From positions 81,035,387 to 81,099,386 of the forward strand of contig NC_064622.1 of assembly GCF_023898315.1 (NCBI RefSeq): DNA of 64,000 nt, read 5' to 3'. Shown here piece by piece: positions 42,180 through 53,830 of this stretch. Origin of the DNA: Schistocerca nitens. Its lineage: Eukaryota; Arthropoda; Insecta; Orthoptera; Acrididae. The notes under the pieces are model-generated. The model was not told the origin of the DNA. It ran no database searches and saw only the letters and a list, made by a program, of their open reading frames with translations. Numbering within the stretch: position 1 is the stretch's first letter; every line of letters begins with the position of its first letter. A program made the position numbers and the translations under genes.

Positions 42180-43116
42180 TACTAAGTGGTTCCTTGTAAA
42201 CGGACTCTCACTGAATTTTGATAAGACACAGTACATACAGTTCCGTACAGTAAATGGTATGACGCCATTAATAAATATAGACCTTAATCAGAAGCATATA
42301 GCTAAGGTAGAATATTCAAAAATTTTAGGTGTGTCCATTGATGAGAGATTAAATTGGAAGAAATACATTGATGATCTGCTGAAACGTTTGAGTTCAGCTA
42401 CTTATGCAATAAGGGTCATTGCAAATTTTGGTGATAAACATCTTAGTAAATTAACTTACTACGCCTATTTTCACTCATTGCTTGCATATGGCATCATATT
42501 TTGGGGTAATGCATCACTGAGGAATAAAGTATTTATTGCACAAAAGCGTGTAATCAGAATAATAGCTGGAGTCCAACCAAGATCATCCTGCAGACATTTA
42601 TTTAAGGATCTAGGGATATTCGCAGTAGCTTCTCAGTATATATACTCTCTTATGAAATTTGTTATTAACAACCAAACCCAATTCAAAAGTAATAGCAGTG
42701 TGCGTAACTACAATACTAGGAGAAAGGATGATCTTCACTATTCAAGATTAAATCTAACTTTGGCACAGAAATGGGTGAATTATACTGCCACTAAAGTCTT
42801 TGCTCACTTACCAAATAGTATCAAAAGTCTGACAGATAACCAACAAGTATTTAAGAAGAAATTAAAAGAATTTCTGAATGACAACTCCTCCTACTCAACA
42901 GAGGAATTTTTAGATATAAATTAAGAAAAAACCAAACAAATTATTAAAATTTTTTTTAAATTTAAAAAGTTGTTATATTAACTTAATTATATTGTTAAAT
43001 TACCTTAATTATGTCACGTATTGGAAAATTTGACTCGTTTCACATCATTACGGAACATCGTACTCATGATCCATGGAACTAGTATTAATCCAATCTAATC
43101 TAATCTAATCTATCTG
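42180..43116 (+). mobile_element. CR1-group LINE (second family), 3' part with (AATCT)n tail
   Basis: A clean C-terminal RT frame (42259-42924) is followed by an AT-rich 3' UTR and a short tandem tail CAATCTAATCTAATCTAATC at 43091-43112. Tandem pentamer tails are a 3'-end hallmark of several CR1-group LINEs. The 5' truncation is near 42180. Confidence 0.7.
42193..42924 (+). pseudogene. LINE reverse transcriptase C-terminal region, open frame of 221 codons plus upstream
   Basis: Reading starts upstream of the first Met with LVNGLSLNFDKTQYIQFR, the block just after the RT catalytic site. It continues as VEYSKILGVSIDERLNWKKY, FHSLLAYGIIFWGNASL, AQKRVIRIIAG and RSSCRHLFKDLGIFAV, ending EEFLDIN. 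No stop lies within 42193-42924, so this is a recent insertion. It lacks the palm and endonuclease, which makes it non-functional despite the clean frame. Confidence 0.75.
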
Positions 43117-43520
43117 TATCAACCGCCAGTATTTGTAATGAAAGCCTCTGTCGCTACAACAGCGTGCGAATGAATGATTCCAGTTCTCAACAGAAGAAGA
43201 TGATGAAACTTTGTCTGACGTATTTGATACATGTCAAGAGCGTGAATTTGTACTTGCTCTGCCAAATGATGGTGAGGACACTGATAAGGATGATGCAGGT
43301 AGGGGTGCAGAAGGACAAGCCGCCACTGTTGTCTGGGGCGGAAGTGTGCTAACACAGTACAGTTTCGCTTCCTTTGCCTAGAGGTAAAAATTTCCGGCCT
43401 CGGTAGTAGAAGGGAAAAGTGATGGAATATGTAGCAAGGATCGCACATTGCAGAAGAGCTTCCTGCAAAAAGAAAAGAACAGCTGCTAACTTTCACAAAC
43501 GTAAAGCATGAGATCATAAA
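43117..43520 (+). other. Unassigned stretch with a short acidic frame
   Basis: The plus strand near 43180-43320 reads TEEDDETLSDVFDTCQEREF and LPNDGEDTDKDDAGRG, an acidic pattern seen at the N termini of some piggyBac-type transposases. Without any catalytic region this is only a weak suggestion. Confidence 0.25.
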
Positions 43521-43523
43521 AAG

Positions 43524-43935
43524 GTTCTACGTCTACATCTACATCCATACTCTGCGAGCCACCTGACGGTGTGTGGCGGAGGGTACCTTGAGTACCTCTA
43601 TCGGTTCTCCCTTCTATTCCAGTCTAGTATTGTTCGTGAAAATCTCTCTGATTTTGTCCTCGTGGTCTCTTCGCGAGATATACGTAGGAGGGAGCAATAT
43701 ACTGCTTGAGTCCTGGGTGAAGGTATGTTCTAGAAACTTAAACAAAAGCCCGTACCGAGCTGCTGAGCGTCTGTTTTGCAGAGTCTTCCACTGGAGTTTA
43801 TCTATCATCTCCGTAACGCTTTCGCGATTACTAAGTAAAAGCTCTGAAAGGAGCCAAACTTGGACAATTGGGAAGAGAAAAGGAAATGATTCGAAACCTT
43901 CACAGCGTCTTGGTAGGGAGACTAAGTCCACATGG
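43524..43935 (-). mobile_element. CR1-like element, 3' fragment
   Basis: The tail (GATGTA)n is seen reversed at 43524-43548, followed by the family 3' UTR landmark GAGCCACCTGACGGTGTGTG. The last part of the RT frame (ESVTEMIDKLQWKTLQNRRS and YISRRDHEDKIREI) lies on the minus strand. Confidence 0.78.
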
Positions 43936-44179
43936 AGGGGTCAAATAGGGACTGAAGGCGTCTTCCAACGAGCTAAGGATAAAAATAGTCTAGTAATGCT
44001 GAAAAGAACACGTAAAATGTTTAGGTTGGTGGATAAGTTCGTGGAGTTTTTGTTTTGCATGTTGGTATTCCGGTCGCTATGGGTTTATTTATCGATTGTC
44101 ATTTTTCATTTATAGTTCATTGTTGCTATTTGAGTTTACATATTGTCATTTTGTCATTTGGAGATAATTAGAGGAGCTG

Positions 44180-45071
44180 TGGACGCTAGGAAATGGAGTG
44201 CTAAGTGGTGAAATTGGAACATTTCCGGCTTATTCTTCTGTACGAGTTTAGCAGAGGGGTAACAGCCAGAAATATATGTGCCGTGTAGGGGGACATTGCC
44301 AGTGCACAGACCACGGCAGAAAAATGGTTTTCTCGATTTAAGGAGGATCGTTTTGACACTACTGACTCTCCATGTTCATGAAGATGTTCAATGTTTGATG
44401 GAGATCGTTTAGACGCATTAATTCACAATGATCCACTTTATTGTAATCGAGAACCGGCAAATGTGATGAACTGTGATCATACCACAATCGTGCTACATTT
44501 GCATGGAGAAGATTCAAAAATCGGGTGCAAGGGGATCGCGTCCCCTAAACCAAAATCACAAAACTCGGTGGGTGGTCATATGTGTATCTCTGCTTGGTCG
44601 TCATCAACTGGCTCGTGAAGTACACGAACCATTCTTTTCCTATAACGTTACTGATGACGAGAAATGGTATCTTTAGGGCTGCCATGAGGAAAAGAAATTA
44701 ATGGTTGAGCCCAAACAAAGCAGCAACTCCTCGTACAAAACCATAATGTTCTGTATCTCGTGGAACAACGAAGGTATGGTGTACTACGAATTGCTTCCCC
44801 CGGATATAACCATCACTGCTAACGTTTGTTATCAACCGTTGTGACGTCCCAGAATAACGACCATGAAGACTGCGTGAAGTGATGCTACTCCGCTATAACA
44901 GCCGCTCGCAATCTGCTAGATTTACAAAAAATACTACACAGGAGCTGGGTTGGAAAGCCATTCCACATCAGACTTTATTTACCTGATCTTTCGCCCTCAG
45001 ATTTACACTTTTCCACTCTCTGTCGAACAACTTCCAAGGAAATTCCTTTCTGGATGAAAATGAGCTCCGAC
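44180..45071 (+). pseudogene. Nearly full-length mariner-type transposase, decayed
   Basis: In order the plus strand gives FEFSRGVTARNICAVYGD (HTH), AEKWFSRFKEDRFDTTDSP, FDGDRLDALIHNDP, HTTIVRHLHG-like sequence, NHKTRWVVICVSLL, NVTDDEKWYL (first Asp), KTIMFCISWNNEGMVYYELL, the second-Asp region in broken frames, and FRPQIY near the third. Order and spacing match mariner (DD34D) enzymes of about 345 residues. More than five stops and shifts make it a fossil. The end is cut by a SINE at 45072. Confidence 0.75.
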
Positions 45072-45245
45072 CACGGTTCTAGGCGCTACAGTCTGGAGCC
45101 GCGCGACCGCTGCGGTCGCAGGTTCGAATCCTGCCTCGGGCATGGATGTGTGTGATGTTCTTAGGCTAGTTAGGTTTAAGCAGTTCTAAGTTCTGGGGGA
45201 CTGATGACCTCAGAAGTTAAGTCCTATAGTGCTCAGAGCCATTAG
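45072..45245 (+). mobile_element. tRNA-derived SINE (type 1), 5' truncated
   Basis: It starts CGGTTCTAGGCGCTACAGTC, with B box GGTTCGAATCC near 45121 and tail GCTCAGAGCCATTAGAA. The first half of the A box is missing. It marks the end of the mariner fossil. Confidence 0.87.
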
Positions 45246-45447
45246 AATAATGGGAACATAGTGAGACATGAGTCACTACTGAAAACCGTACTTGAAGTTG
45301 CTGTCGAAGAAACGAATGGCCTTCACAGCCACAGATATTCCACTGTGTAAGGCAGTTCGTCAATGTGGTGGTCAGCATTAGTTACGCTCAAGAGGATAAT
45401 TGCCAAAAGCCAGCAATGGAAAACTACATCAAACCAATTATAGTATT

Positions 45448-45570
45448 ACACATTTGCGTCTATAGTCCGTAAGCCATCTTAGAGTGTGTGGCGGAGGTTA
45501 TCACTGGTAACACCAGAGTTTTCCCTGTACCTGATCGATTAACGAATGACGCTTGTAAGGAACGACTGCA
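45448..45570 (-). mobile_element. CR1-like element, short 3' UTR fragment
   Basis: It resembles the same 3'-UTR landmarks (TATAGTCCGTAAGCCATCTT and GTGTGTGGCGGAGG) found at 31830 and 43550, without coding sequence. Confidence 0.55.
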
Positions 45571-45584
45571 GATAAATTTTTATG

Positions 45585-48500
45585 TTATTGTTGTTGTTGT
45601 GGTCTTCAGTCCTGAGACTGGTTTGATGCAGCTCTCCATGCTACTCTATCCTGTGCAAGATTCTTCATCTCCCAGTACCTACTGCAACCTACATCCTTCT
45701 GAATCTGCTTAGTGTATTCATCTCTTGGTCTCCCCCTACGATTTTTACCCTCCACGCTGCCCTCCAATACTAAATTGGTGATCCCTTGATGCCTCAGAAC
45801 ATGTCCTACCAACCGATCCCTTCTTCTGGTCAAGTTGTGCCACAAACTCCTCTTCTCCCCAATCCTCTTCAGTACCACCTCATTAGTTATGTGATCTACC
45901 CATTTAATCTTCAACATTCTTCTGTAGCACCACATTTCGAAAGCTTCTATTCTCTTCTTGTCCAAACTATTTACCGTGCATGTTTCACTTCTATACATGG
46001 CTACACTCCATACAAATACTTTCAGAAATTACTTCCTGACACTTAAATCTATACTCAATGTTAACAAATTTCTCTTCTTCAGAAACGCTTTCCTAGCCAT
46101 TGCCAGTCTACATTTTATATCCTCTCTACTTCGACCATCAGCAGTTATTTTGCTCCCCAAATAGCAAAACACCTTTACTACTTTAAGTGTCTCATTTCCT
46201 AATCTAATACCCTCAACATCACCCGACTTAATTCGACTACATTCCATTATCCTCGTTTTGCTTTTATTGATGTTCATCTTATATCCTCCCTTCAAGACAC
46301 CATCCATTCCGTTCAACTGCTCTTCCAAGTCCTTTGCTGTATCTGACAGAATTACAATGTCATCGGCGAACCTCAAAGTTTTGATTTCTTCTCCATGGAT
46401 TTTAATACCTACTCCGAATTTTTCTTTTGTTTCCTTTACTGCTAGCTCAATATACAGATTGAATAACATCGGGGAAAGGCTACAACCCTGTCTTACTCCC
46501 TTCCCAACCACTGCTTCCCTTTCATGCCCCTCGACTCTTATAACTGCCATCTGGTTTCTGTACAAATTGTAAATAGCCTTTCGCTCCCTGTATTTTACCC
46601 CTGCCACCTTTAGAATTTGAGAGAGAGTATTCCAGTCAACATTGTCAAAAGCTTTCTCTAAGTCTACAAATGCTAGAAACGTAGGTTTGCCTTTCCTTAA
46701 TCTTTCTTCTAAGATAAGTCGTAAGGTCAGTATTGCCTCACGTGTTCCAGTATTTCTACGGAATCCAAACTGATCTTCCCCGAGGTCCACTTCTACTAGT
46801 TTTTCCATTCGTCTGTAAAGAATTCGTGTTAGTATTTTGCAGCTGTGGCTTATTAAACTGATTGTTCGGTAATTCTCACATCTGTCAACACCTGCTTTCT
46901 TTGAAATTGGAATTATTATATTCTTCTTGAAGTCTAAGGGTATTTCGCCTGTTTCATACATCTTGCTCACCAGATGGTAGAGTTTTGTCAGGACTGGCTC
47001 TCCCAAGGCCGTCAGTAGTTCCAATGGAATGTTGTCTACTCCGGGGGCCTTGTTTCGACTCAGGTCTTTCAGTGCTCTGTCAAACTCTTCACGCAGTATC
47101 GTATCTCCCATTTCATATTCATCTACATCCTCTTCCATTTCCATAATATTGTCCTCAAGTACATCGCCCTTGTATAGACCCTCTATATACTCCTTCCACC
47201 TTTCTGCTTTCCCTTCTTCACTTAGAACTGGGTTTCCATCTGAGCTCTTGATGTTCACACAAGTCGTTCTCTTATCTCCAAAGGTCTCTTTAATTTTCCT
47301 GTAGGCAGTATCTATCTTACCCCTAGTGAGATAAGCCTCTACATCCTTACATTTGTCCTCTAGCCCCCCTGCTTAGCCATTTTGCACTTCCTGTCGATCT
47401 CATTTTTGAGACGTTTGTATTCCTTTTTGCCTGCTTCATTTACTGCATTTTTATATTTTCTCCTTTCATCAATTAAATTCAATATTTCTTCTGTTACCCA
47501 AGGATTTATACTAGCCCTCGTCTTTTTACCTACTTGATCCTCTGCTGCCTTCACTACTTCATCCCTCAAAGCTACCCATTCTTCTTCTACTGTATTTCTT
47601 TCCCCCATTCCTGTCAATTGTTCCCTTATGCTCTCCCTGAAACTCTGTACAACCTCTGGTTCTTTCAGTTTATCCAGGTCCCATCTCATTAAATTCCCAG
47701 CTTTTTGCAGTTTCTTCAGTTATAATCTACAGGTCATAACCAATAGATTGTGGTCAGAGTCCACATCTGCCCCTGGAAATGTCTTACAATTTAAAACCTG
47801 GTTCCTAAATCTCTGTCTTACCATTATATAATCTATCTGATACCTTTTAGTATCTCCAGGGTTCTTCCATGTATACAACCCTCTATCATTATTCTTAAAC
47901 CAAGTGTTAGCTATGATTAAGTTGTGCTCTGTGCAAAATTCTACCAGGCGGCTTCCTCTTTCATTTCTTAGCCCCAATCCATATTCACCTACTATGTTTC
48001 CTTCTCTCCCTTTTCCTACACTCGAATTCCAGTCACCCATGACTATTAAATTTTCGTCTCCCTTCACTATCTGAATAATTTCTTTTATTTCATCATACAT
48101 TTCTTCAATTTCTTCGTCATCTGCAGAGCTAGTTGGCATATAAACTTGTACTACTGTAGTAGGTGTGGGCTTCGTATCTATCTTGGCCACAATAATGCGT
48201 TCATTAAGCTGTTTGTAGTAGCTTACCCGCGTTCCTATTTTCCTATTCATTATTAAACCTACTCCTGCATTACCCCTATTTGACTTTGTGTTTATAACCC
48301 TGTAGTCACCTCACCAGAAGTGTTCCTCCTGCCACCGAACTTCACTAATTCCCACTATATCTAACTTTAACCTATCCATTTCCCTTTTCAAATTTTCTAA
48401 CCTACCTGCCCGATTAAGGGACCTGACATTCCACGCTCCGATCCGTAGAACGCCAGTTTTCTTTCTCCTGATAACGACATCCTCTTGAGTAGTCCCCGCC

Positions 48501-48885
48501 CGGAGATCCGAATGGGGGACTATTTTACCTCCGGAATATTTTACCCAAGAGGACGCCATCATCATTTAATCATACAGTAAAGCTGCATGCCCTCGGGAAA
48601 AATTACGGCCGTAGTTTCCCCTTGCTTTCAGCCGTTCGCAGTACAAGCACAGCAAGGCCGTTTTGGTTATTGTTACAAGGCCAGATCAGTCAATCATCCA
48701 GACTGTTGCCCTTGCAACTACTGAAAAGGCTGCTGCCCCTCTTCAGGAACCACACGTTTGTCTGGCCTCTCAACAGATACCCCTCCGTTGTGGTTGTACC
48801 TACGGTACGGCTATCTGTATCGCTGAGGCACGCAAGCCTCCCCACCAACGGCAAGGTCCATGGTTCATTGGGGGGGAGGGGGGAA
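45585..48885 (-). mobile_element. RTE-like retrotransposon (family A), essentially full length
   Basis: About 3.3 kb on the minus strand. The 5' UTR (48566-48885) contains a long GC-rich leader and begins next to a G-rich run. One endonuclease-RT frame and a 20-bp 3' region ending in CAACAACAACAA (reversed at 45586-45600) complete it. Two partial copies of the same family lie at 54590 and 61731 in the opposite orientation. Confidence 0.88.
45606..48565 (-). pseudogene. RTE-like endonuclease-reverse transcriptase, broken
   Basis: Domain order on the minus strand: endonuclease (GAWNVRSLNRAGR, GISEVRW, ENLIVMGDWNSSVG, VDSDHNLLVM), linker, reverse transcriptase (NKAPGVDNIPLEL, GFRRNTGTREAILTLR, VDLEKAFDNVDW, GVRQGCSLSPMLFNLY, LRFADDIVIL), C-terminal region (MWCYRRMLKIKWVDH, GRPRDEYTKQIQKDVG). 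Breaks are a TGA after HFW near 48312, a TAA near 47720 after VMTCRL, a one-base deletion in a G run near 47365 (AKQG), and a TAA after SVRK near 46029. Catalytic residues of both domains look intact. Proteins like this are often annotated as craniofacial development protein 2-like, which only reflects the retroelement endonuclease. Confidence 0.88.
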
Positions 48886-48989
48886 TTTTCATATCAGTCA
48901 TAATTGCTCTGGTTCCTTCATCATGGCCGTTGCTTGAGGAAGAATATGATGCCAAACTCTTCATCCGACGTACACTCTCGGAGTTTTAA

Positions 48990-49400
48990 ACAGCAACCTT
49001 CTGCGTGACACACAACTGTGACTACTGTCGTAGGAGTTCCCGAGCATTTCCGTAAGGCTCTCGCGCTTTGTTAAGGAGCCCGTGACCAAAGAGGCGCTCT
49101 TCGTTGGGCATTCGCTGTCTCTTCTGTTAATTCCACTAGGTAAGAGTCCCAGACTGAAGAACAGTACTCATGAATCGAAGGAACACGTGTTTTATAAGCG
49201 ACTTCTTTCGTGATCGGATTACATTTCCATAAAATTCTTCCAGTGAATCTTAGCACGACGTCTGCAATTCCCACAGTTTCATTTGTGCGGTCATTTCTTG
49301 TTAGGTGACTCAGGACGGTTACTTCTAGGTGTTTTACTACAAAAGAATCGACATTTCGTGGTACAAGAATTTGACTGACGTTAAGTTCCCCTTACCTCAG
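48990..49400 (-). pseudogene. CR1-like RT C-terminal fragment
   Basis: The minus strand reads VLRFTGRILWKCNPITKEVAYK, then VPSIHEYCSSVWDSYLVELTEE and AQRRAP, the same segment as at 32200-32350 but more diverged. No 3' tail is present. Confidence 0.7.
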
Positions 49401-49969
49401 CCACAATCACATTCCACGACGTAGTAAAAACCGTTTTAGCCCTACATTGGCCGTCATTAGATGTGACTGGTAACGGAACGCATGTGGTGACTCAAATGTT
49501 CATTAGATACGTTGTCAAATGTAAGACTGAAACCGGTAAAGATTGCGTCATAAAAAGTGCTTTAGACTGAAATAAAGGGAAGTTCACAATGCAATACTCG
49601 TAAAACAATTTCTTTCTCAGTCTTAGATAAAATCCAAGTAAGTGCCCAAGAATTTTCGGATTCTCTAGTTAGAAACGGAATTGAGGTTTTGAGGCAACTG
49701 AACATGTTACGGATCATTGCTAAAGACATGCTGTATAACCAAACAGTAGTCGCTATTGGCTCGGTGAAGAAAGCCTTTATCTGACATACAGAAAATCTTC
49801 AGGTCCAATACTACAAGATGTAGTTTGTTCAAGAAATAAGCACGTTCTTATGTGCGTAACTGCTTCTTGCAGTACTAGTATCAAATATATCTATATCTCA
49901 GCTTTAGATGAATTATGTAAATCGAATATGGAGATGATTCAGGAGGTCATTTTCGTCAGCGATTACATG
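49401..49969. other. No gene recognised
   Basis: Nothing assignable between the CR1-like fragment and the next SINE. Confidence 0.35.
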
Positions 49970-50160
49970 GAGCCGGCCGCTGTGGCCGAGCGGTTATGGG
50001 CGCTTCAGTCCGGAACCACGTGGCTGATACTGTCGCAGGTTCGAAGCCTGCCTCGGGCATGGATGTGTGTGATGTCCTTAGGTTAGTTAGGTTTAAGTAG
50101 TTCTAAGTCTAGGGGACTGATGACCTCAGATGTTAAGTCCCATAGTGCTTAGAGCCATTT
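49970..50160 (+). mobile_element. tRNA-derived SINE (type 1), full length with target duplication
   Basis: It starts GAGCCGGCCGCTGTGGCCGA, with B box GGTTCGAAGCC near 50039 and tail AGAGCCATTT. It is flanked by GATTACATG (49961-49969) and GATTACGTG (50161-50169), a 9-bp duplication with one change. Confidence 0.9.
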
Positions 50161-50169
50161 GATTACGTG

Positions 50170-51040
50170 AAAGTTTCCTTGTAAGTTCATATTTGCGGTA
50201 TAATAGCAGGATATAGTAGTAGTTCATGTCTCCTAATGCTACGTTTTCGAGCAACTAAATTTACTGGGCAAACTACTATCACAGTTGGATGTAGTTCTTT
50301 GCGTGTCTATAAAGACTACATGCTTTTTCACAACGTAGAAGCAAAAATGAACTGGAGAAGTTCTAAATTACTTGAGGCCGAATATCGTTGGTGGGGACTG
50401 CTTGGAGAAGTCGTGTGATCTTGCACGCAGAAGTTGGTTATTTCATTTCTCTTGAGCCGTTGCCGCAATGTGGTAGGAAGCACTTTCCACGTGTACATTT
50501 TGCCACGGTAGCAGAGAAACTGTTTTACCGTAAGAGAATGACTCCCACTTCGAAGGAAATAAACTGAAATAACCTCAGCGGACGTGGCTCTTGAAAAAGT
50601 TGATGTTGATGTCGTAAACCATTTACAGCTACTAACTTATAAGTAACCTACGTAAAACGGCAGATATGAAGTTCACGCTAGCAACGATCAATGTGTCGTG
50701 CGATGTGTTATCTGTGCAGGAGACAAAACCTACATCTTTTAGCAGAAAGGTGCTCGTAGCAGCGTTCTTGTCACACTAAGCATTGATCGCTTTCTTATTC
50801 TTTTAACGAGAATGTAACGTTACGTTGCACAGTCATTTCTGATTATGCTTTGTTTCTCTTTCAGCTAATGAAACATAACGTTAGACAACGTAAATCAAAA
50901 TAATCCACATCGAGAATCTGACAGATTTTGAACACTAACAGTCAAAATTGTTGCTCAAATTAACCTGTCTATGAAAGATGAGGGATGCATGTGAAAAGCA
51001 CGGAATCAATATAACACAGAATATGAATGTGTGTGGATGT
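50170..51040. other. No gene recognised
   Basis: Mixed sequence without motifs. Confidence 0.35.
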
Positions 51041-51042
51041 AT

Positions 51043-51044
51043 GG

Positions 51045-51123
<79 letters not shown>
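51043..51123. repeat. Compound microsatellite (GT)n(GA)n(GACA)n
   Basis: Three adjoining simple repeats: GT at 51043-51065, GA to about 51101, GACA to 51123. Confidence 0.95.
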
Positions 51124-51124
<1 letters not shown>

Positions 51125-51229
51125 AAAGGGGGAGGGATAGGATTCATTAATTACTGATTCTGGTTATGTTCCAAACTTCTGTGTGTTATTGTTTTGGTGG
51201 ATAACATGGTCACTTATTGCTTATATCGG

Positions 51230-51600
51230 TTTGGTCGTTAATTACTTTCTTATTCTTGCAACGGCTCTTCGTATATGATACTTTTCCTTTAACGTCAGAA
51301 GTCTTTTGTTGTAATTTTTCACTCTAATAATTTTCGTGACATGTTCCATTTCCGATGGTTCATGCCCATGTTTTATCAGGTGTTCAGCAAAGGTAAAATG
51401 GCTATTTTCATTCTTCCAGCTTGTCATGTTTTCTTTATACCTAGTTATGGAATTCCAGTCTGTCATAAATCTGGTTTGACTATTGTTGTTTGTAAATGTG
51501 ACTGAACTGTGTTTCTTATTCTGTATGCAATGTCAAATCCTTGTTTCTTTAGTAAATTTGCTATTCTGTGTGTTGATCTTGTTTGTATGTTAACATGTAC
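51230..51600 (-). pseudogene. Penelope-like element, C-terminal RT/GIY-YIG relic
   Basis: Minus-strand frame 51466-51242 encodes SITRYKENMTSWKNENSHFT followed by FAEHLIKHGHEP and ends LLTLKEKYHIRRAV. This is the helix-rich second half of a Penelope-type GIY-YIG nuclease (RYKEH...FAxHL...H). Upstream, in other frames, comes LLKKQGFDIAYRIRNTVQS, the segment that normally precedes the GIY-YIG domain. The GIY and YIG strands themselves have been deleted. Confidence 0.55.
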
Positions 51601-51689
51601 CACTTGTTTCTATTACTCATCTCATGCGTCTTACTGTTTTGCGTTTCTGTGTGTGTTGTAGTGTCTCTATTGTTTATGGGGATCTGTGG

Positions 51690-51693
51690 TTCG

Positions 51694-51742
<49 letters not shown>
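51690..51742. repeat. (CT)n microsatellite
   Basis: About 20 CT units, preceded by CGCTCTCG; A/C-rich sequence follows to about 51960. Confidence 0.95.
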
Positions 51743-51746
<4 letters not shown>

Positions 51747-52020
51747 CCACACACAAACAAAAACTTACATACAGAATAACACAATCACACATAACAAAAG
51801 ACACACAATGAAGAAAATGCATTCTCACAAAACACGACACATTCGCAGATAACAAAACACACACACAGACACAAATACGCATATACACACAAAACAAATG
51901 AAGGAATATCAAACCACAGACACAACGCAGACAAATGACGAAAGATAAACACACGGCGACAGTTGGAAACAATACATACCTGTAAACACACAAACGTGGA
52001 TATTGACCATCTGGAGTATG

Positions 52021-52301
52021 GGAAGCGAATAAACACAACTCCACGATCACACACAAGGACCAGCAGAAATGAAAATCGTAAGTAACACCAAACGATAATT
52101 CACAAAACGTTTTCCGCCAATGTTTCCAATACAGTTCTTTTTTTTTTCTTTTTTTTTTTGCCTTTACGTCGTTTTTTAGTTGCTTCAAATTTCATGGAGG
52201 TATATTCCGTCTTTGAAACTAACTGAAATGAAGTTTTTTTTCCCATACACGCTTCGCATCTTTTATTTATCGAACCTCTTCAGTGCCGTGTAATGGACGT
52301 T

Positions 52302-52362
<61 letters not shown>

Positions 52363-52812
52363 TAAAAGCATTATGCAATAGTTACAAGTAAGTTACTGCG
52401 TTACATCTTCTCACTTTTTCTCTTGTTAGAAACAACTTTTGCTGTACAAGTTTCTAACGTGAAAAACAAAAGAGAAACATAAGAAGTTCTCGCATAGTAA
52501 CATACTTGTAACTATTGCATAATGCATTGTGTATATAAACAAACATGCATTACATGGCACTGAAGAGGCTTCATAAATAAAAGAAGTGAAGCGTGTACGG
52601 CAAAAAAAAACTGCATTTCAGTTAGTTTCAAAGAGGAAACATACCTCCTTGAAATTTGAAGCAACTAAGAAACGACGGAAAACGCAAAAAAATGTATTGG
52701 AAGTATTGACGGAAAACGTGTTGTCGAGTTAAATTATCGTTTGGTGTTACTTATGATTTCCATTTCTGCTGGTCCTTGTGTGTGATCCTGGGGTTGCGTT
52801 TATTCGGTCCCC
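52021..52812. repeat. Large palindrome built from PIF/Harbinger transposase sequence
   Basis: Arms 52021-52433 and 52450-52812 are inverted copies with a 16-nt loop (52434-52449) closed by GTTAGAAAC/GTTTCTAAC. Shared blocks include CACACACAAGGACCAGCAGAAAT at the outer end, AGTTGCTTCAAATTTCA, TTTGAAACTAACTGAAATG and GCATTATGCAATAGTTACAAGTA. In the right arm CATTGACGG-type sequence (ATTGACGGAAAACGTG) equals the IDGKRV motif of the adjacent Harbinger relic. The left arm is enlarged by an (AT)n tract. Confidence 0.8.
52303..52356. repeat. (AT)n microsatellite inside the palindrome
   Basis: About 26 AT units in the left arm; the right arm has only a few at the matching place. Confidence 0.95.
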
Positions 52813-52924
52813 ATTATATATAAACAAACATGTATTACAGGCCACTGAACAGGTTTCATACATAAAAGAAGCGTAACATGTATGGTAAAAAAGAAACTGC
52901 ATTTAATTTTTCATTTAGTTTCAA

Positions 52925-53099
52925 CCGGACAAAGTGGCCGAGCGGTTCTAGGCGCTACACTCTGGAGCCGCGCGACCGCTACGGTCGCAGGTTCGAATCC
53001 TGCTTCGGGCATGGATGTGTGTGATGTCCTTAGGTTTAAATAGTTCTAAGTTCTAGGGGACTGATGACCTCAGAAGTTAAGTCCTATAGCGCTCAGAGC
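52925..53099 (+). mobile_element. tRNA-derived SINE (type 1) inserted in the Harbinger relic
   Basis: It is flanked by CATTTAGTTTCAA at 52912-52924 and 53100-53112, a perfect 13-bp duplication. Head TGGCCGAGCGGTTCTAGGCG and B box GGTTCGAATCC near 52991 are present. A small deletion in the body (GTCCTTAGGTTTAAATAG) distinguishes this copy. Confidence 0.93.
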
Positions 53100-53182
53100 C
53101 ATTTAGTTTCAAAGACGAAACATACCGCCATGAAATTTGGAGCAACTAAGAAACTACAGAAAACGGAAAAAGCATTGTAAGT

Positions 53183-53830
53183 ATTGACGGAAAACGTGTA
53201 ACTGTCAAATGTCCAAACATCAGTGGCTCTAATCACCACTTCCACTTCAAAAAATTTCTATAATTCTTTTGGCAATCGCTGGAGCAGATTACAGATTTTC
53301 ATGTGTTGCCATTGGAGGTTACGGAAGAAACAGTGACAGTGGTGTTTTTGAAACTTCAAACATGGTAGGATTTTAAAATATTTTTCAAAATTAATGTGCC
53401 TAAAGACATAAGCCTTCCTAGGCAATGTGATTTATTTCCTTGTGTTCTCATAGGTGTTAAAGATTTTGCAGTTGAGAATCTAATGAGACCATTTCCCTAT
53501 CGGCAATCGAGACAAGATGCAAGGAAAGAATGTTATAATAAAAGATTATGCGAAGCGAGGAGAGTTGTAGAAAATGCCCTTGAGATTTAAGTTCAAAATT
53601 GGAGAATATTTTATGGACTAAACTGAACTTTCCGTCGACAATGCCCTATCAAATGAAAATGCAGCTTGCATTCTTCATAAATATTTTTTAAAAAAAATTA
53701 GTGAAGATGAATATTTTGAATTATTAGAGCAAACAGAACATTCAAGAAATACATTTCAAGGTTTGGAACATGATTCAACATGGGTCACACGTTCAGCATT
53801 TGACATACAAGATCTGTAGCTTATGTCAGC
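53183..53830 (+). pseudogene. PIF/Harbinger transposase, catalytic region, decayed
   Basis: IDGKRVTVKCPNISGSN (first catalytic Asp block), AIAGADYRFSCVAIGGYGRN followed by SDSGVF, then PRQCDLFPCVLIGVKDFAVE (usually PYVLIGDEAF, so the second Asp position is altered), and NLMRPFPYRQSRQDARKECY with EARRVVENALEI (third, Glu). Frames change at about 53265, 53370 and 53590. The enzyme family cuts and pastes elements with 3-bp TWA targets; this one is dead. The SANT-type partner gene was not seen. Confidence 0.75.

Larger units (their letters stand above)
52815..53830 (+). mobile_element. PIF/Harbinger transposon relic (third copy of the arm sequence plus catalytic region)
   Basis: 52820-53200 repeats the right-arm sequence in the same orientation, broken by a SINE, and runs straight into transposase coding sequence from 53183. 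This shows what the palindrome arms derive from. Confidence 0.7.

Noticed and set aside
51667-52188. 173-codon minus-strand frame
   Set aside because: Translation of simple repeats and A/C-rich low-complexity DNA.
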